The notes below the pieces were generated by a model. That model did no database searches, was not told the origin of the DNA, and saw only the letters and a program-made list of their open reading frames with translations. A stretch of DNA of 35,005 nt from Planctomycetota bacterium (GTDB lineage Bacteria > Planctomycetota > Planctomycetia > Pirellulales > Pirellulaceae). Each line of letters opens with the position of its first letter. The first letter of the stretch is position 1. Location: positions 1 to 35,005 of the forward strand of contig JAPLNJ010000576.1 of the NCBI GenBank assembly GCA_026692885.1, read 5' to 3'. Shown here one piece after another: positions 1 through 7,580 of this stretch. The position numbers and the translations under genes were made by a program.

Positions 1-467
1 TGCTGGTTGGCTATTGCCGCGTCTGCCCTCCCTTCCCGATTCCTCTGCCCAACATTCCCTTGCCCAAGAAATGTGTATCTTGGTAAGCGTCGTGAAGCCC
101 CAGAACGATCGTGGATCGACTTGCCTGCGTCGGTCACATCGACCGACGCTTCGAAGGGAACCGGGGATGGGAGTTGTTCTCATTGTGCGGAAACGACTCC
201 CGTCCCGAGGCGTCTTGTTGCGCGTCTGACCGACGAGACTCATCGGGTGCGTTTCCTGTGACGTCTTTCGCCGACCAAAGAGGACCTGATAGTCACGGAG
301 ACGGCTGTCCCTTGCGTAAAGCCGGCAGATACGCCGAAGCAGAAGACAACTCACACATCAATATCGCGCGAGACGTTGGCGACCGGCCGAGTCGCGGATA
401 TCTTGGGGCAAGTTGAAACCCGACACTAACCCGACACGCCAATGGGCATCTCGGCTGGGAGAGTCAC
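1..467. other. Leading spacer, no convincing gene
   Basis: No open frame here has recognisable protein character. The frames that are open are short, overlap one another and have no start context. Just before the next gene the 8-base word CCCGACAC occurs twice, at about 419-440, and GGGAGAG lies about 6 bases before the ATG at 468. The region could hold the promoter of the forward run, but I see no clear -35/-10 pair. Confidence 0.4.
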
Positions 468-947
468 ATGCACATCAACCGTGGTTGGCTGAACTTCGTC
501 GTCGTGCTGCTGCCCTTTTTCGCCGGTGCCACTTCTTCCGGCGAAGGGACGCACGAGATTGTGCCGGTTGCCGTGTGGAGCCCTTCGCCCACCTACCCAC
601 CGCAACCGCAGCCGCTCGACAACCTCATCGACGGCAACCTGGCCACCTGCTGTTGCTTCCTCGACGATACGCCCACCGGAACGGACCCTAAAACGTCTCC
701 GCCGCATGGCAACTCGCCGGTGACCGCCCGTTTCGTCCTCGACCTGGGCAAGCTGCAACCGGTCGGAGGAATCCGCTTGGTTGCGCCACGCACATGGGCC
801 AACTGCATGGCGGAAAACGTCAGTGTCTTTGCCTGCGACGACCGGGAAGGGACGAGAAACGTCCGCTGCCTGAAAGACCACTGCCAACTTCCGCCGGTCA
901 ACACCTTCAACGCGGCCTTCGTCACGTGGGAGCCGGTTCCCTCATGA
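468..947 (+). CDS. Secreted discoidin (F5/8 type C)-like protein, truncated
   Basis: This encodes 159 residues. The N-terminus looks like a signal peptide (hydrophobic run at residues 6-20 ending in small residues). The rest resembles the first half of an F5/8 type C (discoidin) domain: a 'NLIDGNLAT' motif near residue 48, then ARFVLDLG and a strand-like GGIRLVAPRTW, as in carbohydrate-binding discoidin folds. It stops right after TWEPVPS, where family members continue for another 30-50 residues, so the domain looks cut short. GGGAGAG before the ATG is a plausible ribosome site. The ceramidase-like gene starts 21 bases downstream. It may be the remnant of a larger glycosidase or sulfatase-type protein. 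Export is likely. Function, if any, is probably glycan binding (inference). Confidence 0.55.
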   Translation: MHINRGWLNFVVVLLPFFAGATSSGEGTHEIVPVAVWSPSPTYPPQPQPLDNLIDGNLATCCCFLDDTPTGTDPKTSPPHGNSPVTARFVLDLGKLQPVGGIRLVAPRTWANCMAENVSVFACDDREGTRNVRCLKDHCQLPPVNTFNAAFVTWEPVPS

Positions 948-968
948 CCAACTGCCGGAGGTTCCTTC

Positions 969-2297
969 ATGAAGAACTTATCTATCCTTGCTACCCTGCT
1001 GCTTGCGCCGCTGGCGGTGCTGAACGCCGGGGAGGGTGAAGCAGCGACATCCCGCGGCTATCTCGATGCGGGGGTCGGCAGCGTGGACATCACACCCAGC
1101 GAGCCAGTCGTGCTGGCGGGTTCGCCGACTCCGCAGAAGTCTTCATCGGTAAGCACTCGCCTGTACGTGAGGGCATTGGTTCTTTCGTCAGGAGGGCAGA
1201 AGGTGGCGATTGTCACCTTGGACACGTTGAAATATCCCGTGGAACATGCGGTGCGGGCGGGCCAGCAGATCGAGAGGACCACCGGCATTCCAGCCAGCAA
1301 CGTCATCATCTGCGCTTCACATACTCACTACGGCCCGTTGTGGAGCTACTACAAGGACCAACTGGTAACACCGATCGCGGAGGCGGTGGCGATTGCTGCG
1401 CGCGATCTCACGCCATGCAACCTCGGAACCTCGAAGGGCAGGGCGGAGGGCGTGAGCGAGTGCCGCAGGGTGATGAAAGATGGGCACGCCTGGAATCGAT
1501 GGCAATTGGCTCCTTCCGAAAGCGATAAATATTCGGCGGAAGGTCCGGCCGATCCCGAGTTCGATGTGCTGGCGGTAATTGGCAAAGACGGAACCTACAA
1601 GGCCGTGGTGTATAATTTTGCCTGTCACGCCGCCAACACACGGGCTTCTGTCATCGCGGCGGATTATCCCGGTGATGTTCAACAGTACGTCCAGAAGCAC
1701 CTGGGCTATGACGTGCCCACGCTGTTTCTGACGGGCGCCTGCGGCGACGTGAATCCCATTTACAGCGTGAGAAGGGAAGTCTTTGGCGAAAAGTTGGGCG
1801 GAGAAATCATCCGGTGCCTTGGGCAACTTGAACCCATCGCCAAACCGTCGCTGGCGACTGAATGCTGCGAAATGCAGCTGCCGGGACGAGAGCATCCGGA
1901 ACTCAAGGAGGCGGAGATCGCCCGCAACTGGCCCCAACAGCTCGAACATTACAAGAAGGCGTTCAACGACATGAAGAAGAGGGAAAAGCCGAGCTATCCG
2001 TGCTTCCTCACTGGCATCCGCATCGGTGACGATTTCGCGATCGCGACCAATCCCGCCGAACTGTTTTGTGAAATCGGGATGAGCATTAAGAAGCAATCGC
2101 CCTTCCAGCACACGATGGTCGCGGAGCAGACCAACGGCGCTCACGGCTACGTGCCCACAGCCAAAGCGTTTGCAGGCGGCAGCTATGAAACCTGGTTCGG
2201 AGAGCACTCCTATCTCACCACACGGGCCGGCGAGATTATTGAGAAGGAATCGCTGGACATCCTGCAGCGATTGAAACCTGCTGGACGCATGCCATGA
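969..2297 (+). CDS. Neutral/alkaline ceramidase-like secreted hydrolase
   Basis: The product has 442 residues. It begins with a signal peptide (residues 1-20, MKNLSILATL then a Leu/Ala core). The body matches the N-terminal catalytic domain of neutral ceramidases: VGSVDITPSEP near residue 36, VAIVTLDTL near 79, and the metal-binding CASHTHYGP with H118 and H120. A further NFACHAANT and GACGDVNP follow, both typical of the family. It is shorter than full neutral ceramidases (about 650 residues) and lacks their C-terminal immunoglobulin-like domain, which is usual for bacterial 'ceramidase N-terminal domain' proteins. The known family hydrolyses the amide bond of ceramide using one zinc ion, but the planctomycete substrate is unknown. 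GGAGG lies about 6 bases before the ATG. Its stop overlaps the start of a degenerate leader ORF (ATGA at 2294). Confidence 0.85.
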   Translation: MKNLSILATLLLAPLAVLNAGEGEAATSRGYLDAGVGSVDITPSEPVVLAGSPTPQKSSSVSTRLYVRALVLSSGGQKVAIVTLDTLKYPVEHAVRAGQQIERTTGIPASNVIICASHTHYGPLWSYYKDQLVTPIAEAVAIAARDLTPCNLGTSKGRAEGVSECRRVMKDGHAWNRWQLAPSESDKYSAEGPADPEFDVLAVIGKDGTYKAVVYNFACHAANTRASVIAADYPGDVQQYVQKHLGYDVPTLFLTGACGDVNPIYSVRREVFGEKLGGEIIRCLGQLEPIAKPSLATECCEMQLPGREHPELKEAEIARNWPQQLEHYKKAFNDMKKREKPSYPCFLTGIRIGDDFAIATNPAELFCEIGMSIKKQSPFQHTMVAEQTNGAHGYVPTAKAFAGGSYETWFGEHSYLTTRAGEIIEKESLDILQRLKPAGRMP

Positions 2298-2365
2298 AAC
2301 TTTCACTCCTCACGGCCCTGCTGCTCGCGCCGCTGGCCGTAGTCTGCAAGAACTGGAGGTGCTGA
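2294..2365 (+). pseudogene. Orphan signal-peptide leader, remnant of a lost secreted gene
   Basis: A 23-codon frame starts at the ATGA overlapping the ceramidase stop and reads MKLSLLTALLLAPLAV followed by VCKNWRC and a stop. The first 16 residues are a near copy of the ceramidase leader at 969 (MKNLSILATLLLAPLAV), and the DNA is also similar (CTGCTG..GCGCCGCTGGC). The simplest reading is that a paralogous secreted gene once followed in an ATGA-coupled operon and was deleted, leaving its leader. Too short to be a working protein. Confidence 0.5.
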
Positions 2366-2397
2366 ACGTGCGAGGAGACCCGCTGCTTGTAGAGGGA

Positions 2398-4812
2398 ATG
2401 ATGATCCAGATGCGAGACACGTTCGTCGCCGTGGTCCTGACGCTGGCCCTCGTCAGCACGCGCTGCGGCGGCCAGGAAGCTGCCGCTCGTACGGGCACGA
2501 CAATTCAGTTGGCGGCCGATGGGAAGACGGGTTACATCGTCGTGGTCCCGCCGAAGGCCACCCCGGCCGACCACTTCGCGGTCAGCGAACTCATTACGTT
2601 CTTGAACAAGAGCACCGGCGCGGAGTTCCGGCCCGGCCACTACGAGTACTTCGAGCGGCGGATCTTCGTCGGGCTGGGCGAAGGCACGCAGCCCGCGTTG
2701 GGAAAAGACCCGCTCGCGGGGTTCGCTCCTGAAGAGCACGCCGTCAAGACGGTCGGCAAGGACCTGTGTCTGTACGGCCAGGGCCAATTCGGCAATCTCT
2801 GGGCCGTGTACGATTTCCTGGAGAACGAAGTGGGCTGCCGTTTCTATTCCAGCTTCGACCCGCCGGCCGTGCCCGAACATCGACGACTCACGCTGGGAGC
2901 GATCGACCGGCGGACGAAGTTGCCGCTGCCCATCCGCGCGGTACACAACCATCAGTTCCGCGGCCGGCTGGGAGCCAACGGCCTGCTCTTTCTTCTGCGG
3001 AACAAGATCAACTGGGACATCCTCGGCGACTTCCCCGGCGGCCTCAAGCAGGCCAACATCAACCCAGGCTACGAGGAGCTCCCGTTGATCGGGGCCTGGG
3101 TGCATACGCTGTTCTATTACATCCCGCCGACCCCGACTCCCAAGCCGAGCAACGGGCCGTACCAGGACTGGCTGCACAGTCGGGGCTACTTCGACAGCCA
3201 TCCCGAGTTCTTCTCCCAGGCCGAAAACGGCAAACGGGTCGCCAACCGGCAACTCTGCTTCGCCAATCCGGGACTCCGCGAGGAACTGACCCGGAACATC
3301 GAGGAGACGCTTCGGTGTAGCGGCACAAACCGGGGGATCGTGACGGTCGATGCCTGCGACACGCCCGGCGCGTTCTGCTGCTGCTCGGAGTGCAGGAAAT
3401 TGGAAGAGAAATATCGATCTCCTGGGGGGCCGCTATTCGACTACGTGCTGGAACTGGCCGGCATGCTCAAAAGCAAGCATCCCGAGGTCTGCGTAAAGAC
3501 GCTCGCCTACCGCCGGGCCCAGACCCAGATCCCGGCGGCCGAAGTAAGATTCCCCGACAACGTCATCGTGATCTTCGCGCCCATCGAAGACAACTTCGCC
3601 GCCGACTGGAACGAGACGACCGCCTGGCCAGACTATCACGACGGCCACAACCGGCAAAACGCCGAAACCTACGGGCATCTGAAGCAATGGTGCCAGACGG
3701 CCAAGAACGTCTGGGTCTGGTATTACCCCAACACCTACGACGGCCGGTACGGCGCGATGGGGAACGTAGACCGTCTGGTGAGCGACATCCGTCTCATGCA
3801 CCAGGCCGGCGTTTCCGGAGCATGGTTCGAACACGATGTCGACGTTAACTGCGACTTCGGGTTCGCCGACCTGCAAAGCTACCTGATGGTCAAGCTCCTG
3901 CAGAATCCGGAATTCGACGCGGAGAAACTGACCGCCGAGTTCCTGCGGCTGAAGTACAGCAAGGCCGCGCCGCTCATGCGTCGCTACTTGGCTGAGTTGG
4001 AACGAGCCACCCGGGCCGCGAAGCTGAACGTCCCTTGCGGATCGTATCTTGCCCAGACGGTGCGATTCACTTCGGCCGACGACGCCCTGGGATGGCAGAA
4101 GCTCTTTGACGAGGCGGAGCAATCGGTCGCCGACGACCCGGCGCGGGTCGCCGCCCTGCAGCGAACCAGGATCTATCTGGATATCACGACGCTCTTCACC
4201 TGGCGACGAAACGCTGCCAAACATCCGGAGTATTTTCGCGATCCCCAACTGGTCGCGCAGCGCGCCAGGCAATCTGCCGCGGGCCGCAAGGAACCGGAGA
4301 TGGTGATCGACACCTTGCACCTCACCGCCAGCAGTCCGGGCAAGCCGCTTCCGGAGCCGCTGGCGCACGTAGCACCTGACCGCATCGTCCAGGTGGTCCC
4401 CGATTACGGCGCCTACGTTTCGCGCGATAAAGTCAAGGATCCGGAGGCGGCATTCGGGATCGCCACGGAAACCGTGCAGGAGAATCCGTTCCATTTCGGC
4501 TTCTATGATTTCGCCGAGAAGCGTGGCCCCCGCAAGGTCCTCGATCTCAAGGACATCACGCCTGACCAGTACCGGTTGTACCCGCTGGACCGCGTGACCG
4601 TTACTCCTCGAAGCCTTGTCTGGCTGTCGGCCCACAGTTGGATGGTCGGGTACAACGGCGAGTTTCTTTATCGGCCGGGCGAGGACAATCAGTGGGACGT
4701 CTATATCTCGTTGAAATTCGAGGGGCCGTTGTACTCAAAGTCCGGCAAGACCGACAGGAATCGCATCCTCTGCGACCGAATTGTGTTTGTCAGGCCCGAG
4801 TCGGCACGGTGA
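2398..4812 (+). CDS. DUF4838 secreted protein (glycosidase-like)
   Basis: About 804 residues from the ATG at 2398. ATGs at 2401 and 2410 are equally possible, and GAGGG at 2392-2396 fits 2401 or 2410 better. A signal peptide follows (hydrophobic FVAVVLTLALV). Residues of about 40-120 resemble the alpha-glucuronidase (GH67) N-terminal fold: IVVVPPKATPADHFAVSEL, then an IFVGLG strand. The DUF4838 core follows: GNLWAVYDFLENEVGCRFY near residue 130, AWVHTLFYYIPP near 233, HPEFF, and the cysteine cluster FCCCSEC near 326, which could bind a metal. DUF4838 proteins are frequent in planctomycete and Bacteroidetes glycan loci, and I know of no settled activity. The C-terminal 120 residues have no recognised domain. 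The deacetylase gene begins 29 bases later, so co-transcription is likely. Confidence 0.8.
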   Translation: MMIQMRDTFVAVVLTLALVSTRCGGQEAAARTGTTIQLAADGKTGYIVVVPPKATPADHFAVSELITFLNKSTGAEFRPGHYEYFERRIFVGLGEGTQPALGKDPLAGFAPEEHAVKTVGKDLCLYGQGQFGNLWAVYDFLENEVGCRFYSSFDPPAVPEHRRLTLGAIDRRTKLPLPIRAVHNHQFRGRLGANGLLFLLRNKINWDILGDFPGGLKQANINPGYEELPLIGAWVHTLFYYIPPTPTPKPSNGPYQDWLHSRGYFDSHPEFFSQAENGKRVANRQLCFANPGLREELTRNIEETLRCSGTNRGIVTVDACDTPGAFCCCSECRKLEEKYRSPGGPLFDYVLELAGMLKSKHPEVCVKTLAYRRAQTQIPAAEVRFPDNVIVIFAPIEDNFAADWNETTAWPDYHDGHNRQNAETYGHLKQWCQTAKNVWVWYYPNTYDGRYGAMGNVDRLVSDIRLMHQAGVSGAWFEHDVDVNCDFGFADLQSYLMVKLLQNPEFDAEKLTAEFLRLKYSKAAPLMRRYLAELERATRAAKLNVPCGSYLAQTVRFTSADDALGWQKLFDEAEQSVADDPARVAALQRTRIYLDITTLFTWRRNAAKHPEYFRDPQLVAQRARQSAAGRKEPEMVIDTLHLTASSPGKPLPEPLAHVAPDRIVQVVPDYGAYVSRDKVKDPEAAFGIATETVQENPFHFGFYDFAEKRGPRKVLDLKDITPDQYRLYPLDRVTVTPRSLVWLSAHSWMVGYNGEFLYRPGEDNQWDVYISLKFEGPLYSKSGKTDRNRILCDRIVFVRPESAR

Positions 4813-4841
4813 AGAACCGAAGCGCCAAACAGGAGTGCGCC

Positions 4842-5744
4842 ATGCAACGCCAATTCGCCTTGGTTCTATTGATGCTGGTGGTGATCGTGCCCTGGGGGGC
4901 GGCGGCCGAGCCCCGTGACCGTCCCGTGGAGTTACTGGTACGCGGCGACGACATGGGGCACTCGTTGGACGTGAACCAGGCGTTCATCAAAGCCCATACC
5001 GAAGGAATCGTCACCTCGGCCAGTCTGATGCCACCGGCGTTGTACTTCGACGATGCCGTGGCACGCTGCCAGGACCATCCCACGCTCTGCCCGGGAATCC
5101 ACGTGATGTTGATGGCCACTGTGCCGATGCGTCCGCTCTCTCCTCCCGACGAGGTTTCGAGCCTGATCGCTCCCAACGGATTCTTCTACCGCGGGCTGGA
5201 GGATTTTTCCGCGGCCCAGCCGAAGATTGAGGATGTCGAGAAGGAAGTCCGCGCGCAGATCAAGAAGTGCCTCGGCACCGGCCTCCGATTCGTCTACCTC
5301 GACTGGCACATGGCGTCCGACGGCGGCGGGAAGCGTCCTGACATCGTCGCCTTGTTCCAGCGTCTGTGCCGAGAGTACCGGCTGCTGTACACTCATGACG
5401 CGCAGGACATCGACGGTCGCTACTCCGGCGCGAAGTATTTCGGAGCCAACCTGGAGGCGTGGGGGACGGTGCGGCTTCCCGATGGCAAGCTCGCGTACTG
5501 GTGCGGGCCGGACCTGCCGGAAAAGACCCGCCTGAAGTTCCTCGACACGCTGCGCAACCTGCCGCCGGGTACGTGGTACACCGTCTGTCATCCGGGGACG
5601 TACGCCCGTCGCCAAGCCCAATCGGTGGCCGTGCTTTGCTCGCAGGACGTGAAGGACATCCTCCGGCAGCGCAACATCCACCTGATCAGCTACGCCGATC
5701 TGCGGCAGCGGCAATTTGGCGACAAGGAAGCGGCCGCAAAGTAA
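4842..5744 (+). CDS. YdjC/ChbG-type carbohydrate deacetylase, secreted
   Basis: The product has 300 residues. The ATG at 4842 is chosen because AGGAG (4831-4835) sits 6 bases upstream and a signal peptide follows (residues 1-22). YdjC/ChbG enzymes remove acetyl groups from N-acetylated sugars such as chitobiose, using one divalent metal. The expected ligands are visible: RGDDMG (D36, D37), PGIHVML (H87) and LDWHMAS (D154, H156). A late VCHPGTY near residue 245 is also typical. Most ChbG proteins are cytoplasmic; a leader peptide suggests the periplasm or outside here. It closes the run of ceramidase-like and DUF4838 genes, which hints that the substrate carries N-acetyl hexosamine (inference). 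The frame stays open upstream of 4842 into the previous gene, but that part is not family-like. Confidence 0.82.
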   Translation: MQRQFALVLLMLVVIVPWGAAAEPRDRPVELLVRGDDMGHSLDVNQAFIKAHTEGIVTSASLMPPALYFDDAVARCQDHPTLCPGIHVMLMATVPMRPLSPPDEVSSLIAPNGFFYRGLEDFSAAQPKIEDVEKEVRAQIKKCLGTGLRFVYLDWHMASDGGGKRPDIVALFQRLCREYRLLYTHDAQDIDGRYSGAKYFGANLEAWGTVRLPDGKLAYWCGPDLPEKTRLKFLDTLRNLPPGTWYTVCHPGTYARRQAQSVAVLCSQDVKDILRQRNIHLISYADLRQRQFGDKEAAAK

Positions 5745-5760
5745 CTCCCTCGCCCCGGTG

Positions 5761-5892
5761 CTCCGGGAGCCTGCTGAAAAAGTCCCGTTGGGCCGGCGGA
5801 GGTAGGTCCCGCGAGCCGAGCGGGACCGGGAGGCGCCCGTCGATCCTGTGTCGCTCGGCCCGCGGCACCTACTTTTTCAGCAGCCTCTCCGG
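5761..5892. repeat. MITE-like element nested in a GC-rich repeat
   Basis: A 13-bp perfect inverted pair, CTGCTGAAAAAGT at 5771-5783 and its complement at 5871-5883, extends to about 17 bp with one mismatch. Inside lies a perfect hairpin, GGTCCCGC (5805-5812) with GCGGGACC (5820-5827). Just outside, CTCCGG occurs at 5761-5766 and again at 5887-5892. Removing the insert rejoins CCCTCGCCCCGGTG...CTCCGG...GGAGAGGGCCGGGG, itself an imperfect palindrome, so CTCCGG looks like a target duplication. No transposase is encoded. Confidence 0.6.
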
Positions 5893-6356
5893 GGAGAGGG
5901 CCGGGGAACCTAACCCGTCACGTCACGGAGTCAGAAATCATCGTGATTCCGTTCGCCGTCAACGCCGCAGCCTAGCCACCGCAGGCCCGGTATCGGAAAC
6001 AGACGCCCAGAAGGCCGGTCAGGTTCGCAGCTTGACTGGCCTTCTTGCGTTGACGGGCCGCAAGCACCGGACGGAGACGGGGGCCACGACGGGCCTTGCC
6101 TCTCCCCCAAAGAGGAAACCGGCCCGCCGGCCTGCATCGGCCAATAGACTCGGCAGCCGCGAACCAGCAGAACTTCGGCAGCATCTCTTGCTCAAGGGGC
6201 ACTCGCAGAAAGCACTCGGAGAAAGCCGCTTGCCATGAAGGCGATATGGAGCGAAAATGCCCCGATTCGGTGCCAGCTTGGCGCAACTCTCCGAAAGGCG
6301 GTTTATGGCCATCGACAGGAAAACGGCAATAGGGCCACGAATCGAACGAGAGTCGA
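5893..6356. other. Spacer without a gene; one strong hairpin
   Basis: Neither strand has a convincing protein; the arginine- and serine-rich minus-strand frames look like by-products of GC content. A 13-bp stem with one G-T wobble pairs 6009-6021 (AGAAGGCCGGTCA) with 6033-6045 (TGACTGGCCTTCT) across an 11-base loop. It could act as a terminator or mRNA-end structure for the upstream deacetylase operon, but no clear U-run follows. A structured RNA in this spacer cannot be excluded by eye. Confidence 0.35.
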
Positions 6357-6411
6357 AACGGGGACGCAGCTAGTTCTTTGAGCCTCGGCCAATACCGGCT
6401 GCGTCCCCGTT
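6357..6411. repeat. 14-bp perfect inverted repeat
   Basis: AACGGGGACGCAGC at 6357-6370 is perfectly complementary to GCTGCGTCCCCGTT at 6398-6411, with a 27-base loop. A third partial word, AGGACGCAG, follows at 6412-6420. The length and spacing fit a REP- or MITE-type element rather than a simple terminator. It lies about 60 bases before a possible promoter. Confidence 0.6.
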
Positions 6412-6444
6412 AGGACGCAGTGGTGCAGAAGCCGTCAAGCCCCT

Positions 6445-6474
6445 GGGACAAGCTCAGGGGCGAAAGGGTATACT
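6445..6474 (+). promoter_or_regulatory. Possible sigma-70 type promoter
   Basis: GGGACA (6445-6450) and TATACT (6469-6474) are separated by 18 bases, matching 4/6 and 5/6 of the consensus. They lie 35 bases before the GTG start of the membrane protein gene at 6509. Only a weak call. Confidence 0.25.
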
Positions 6475-6508
6475 GGGAACTACTGAGTGAGTGCCGGAGG
6501 CGACCGCC

Positions 6509-7315
6509 GTGCAGAGACCATCCTGGCAGTGGGAGAAGAGTTGCCTGAGCTGCGGCAACGCAACCGCGTTGCTCGCCGCAGCGGCGCTGGCCGCCACGCC
6601 GCCACCCGCGGCGAAGGTGTTGGAGATGCTGCTGGTCCGTGTCGGCAGTGACTTGCCCGAGGCGTCGGCCCGCATGGGTGCGTTCACTGCGGCGGCGGCA
6701 ACGCTCTGGGCGGCGGGCACGGCGGCGGTCGCGTTTGGCTTCGCAGCCTTGCTGCGTGCCGGGCTGCTCCCGGTGCTGAGCCGGCGGTTGGTGCTGGCGG
6801 CGGGCGTCGTAGGCATCGTCGCCGTCGGCATCGTCGCCGTTGGCATCGTCGTGGTCGGCCAGTGGCACGCCCAGGATTCCTTCGCCATCTACTCCGCCAA
6901 ACCGTCTGCGTCCGTCGCGTCGACTTCCGCGTCGACCGGCAGCCCAGCGTTGTTGATTCAGATCGGATACGGCGTACTCGGGCTGGTGCCGGTGCTGCTC
7001 GCGGCGGCGAGCCTGACGCTGGGTTCTGCGGTGACTCCCACGGCACAACGGCGCGGCGATTTGGCGCCGCTGGTCCTCGCCGTGGTTGTGCTCGTGCTGG
7101 GCGTCGCCTTCGCCCTCCTGCACCTGTTGAGTTGGCACCAAGCGACAGCGCTTGCGGAGCAGGTCGCGGGGCCCCAGCCTGTGTCAGCCAGGACGGTGGT
7201 CGGCGTCCTGTCCGGCCTCTTCCACAAGAGCGTGCTGGCGGGGATCGCCTTGCTTTTTCAGGGCGTGGCCTGGGTGCTGATGGGATGTGTGTTGCCGGAA
7301 CAGAACGGTGGTTGA
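6509..7315 (+). CDS. Multi-pass membrane protein of unknown function
   Basis: I do not recognise this family. From the GTG at 6509 it has 268 residues; GGAGG at 6496-6500 sits 8 bases before it. An earlier in-frame GTG at 6491 would add six residues but would swallow the ribosome site. About five hydrophobic segments can be read: an Ala-rich one after CLSCGNATALL, MGAFTAAAATLWAAG..., VVGIVAVGIVAVGIVVVG, QIGYGVLGLVPVLLAAA, LVLAVVVLVLGVAFALL, and a last one ending VLMGCVL. The third segment is encoded by a 15-base near-tandem repeat (about 6808-6858). No enzymatic motif is visible. The gene is flanked by repeats and seems monocistronic. Confidence 0.6.
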   Translation: MQRPSWQWEKSCLSCGNATALLAAAALAATPPPAAKVLEMLLVRVGSDLPEASARMGAFTAAAATLWAAGTAAVAFGFAALLRAGLLPVLSRRLVLAAGVVGIVAVGIVAVGIVVVGQWHAQDSFAIYSAKPSASVASTSASTGSPALLIQIGYGVLGLVPVLLAAASLTLGSAVTPTAQRRGDLAPLVLAVVVLVLGVAFALLHLLSWHQATALAEQVAGPQPVSARTVVGVLSGLFHKSVLAGIALLFQGVAWVLMGCVLPEQNGG

Positions 7316-7453
7316 GGAAGATGCCTACGCCGTGCGGGAGGACTTCCGCAAACACCGTCCTGCCCTGCCCGAAGAGTTACGGCCCTGGCGGAGCCACTTC
7401 AGGCCTGTGTCGCACCGGAGTTCGAGCATGACGCCAACGAAGCTCGGCTGAAT
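7316..7453 (+). other. Spacer with a possible coding remnant
   Basis: The +1-shifted frame after the membrane gene reads VEEDAYAV then EDFRKHRPALPEELRPW, which has protein-like composition, and ends at a TGA near 7452. No start codon or family match is evident. It may be a broken downstream gene. Confidence 0.2.
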
Positions 7454-7476
7454 GGCAAGCTGGAAGCTTGCCCCAC
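7454..7476 (-). repeat. Dispersed 23-bp repeat, copy A
   Basis: In reverse orientation this reads GTGGGGCAAGCTTCCAGC and then TTGCC. The same word, with small changes, recurs at 10417-10440, 28160-28182 and 28204-28225. It contains the self-complementary core CAAGCTTCCAGCTTG. Such short dispersed words suggest a REP-type family. Confidence 0.6.
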
Positions 7477-7580
7477 GGTGTCTGCCGCTCGCCTTAGCAG
7501 GCCGCTGGTGGCAGAATAGGAGACCTGAAGGACTGAACCGTGATTCGGCCACGAACATCGTCCCAACGGAGACAATCAGC

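Noticed and set aside
3433..4635. Minus-strand open frame of 400 codons opposite the first DUF4838 gene
   Set aside because: Shadow reading of a supported gene.
5972..6312. Two overlapping minus-strand frames of about 100 codons in the 5745-6508 spacer
   Set aside because: No domain, no leader and no ribosome site, and composition typical of non-coding GC-rich DNA.
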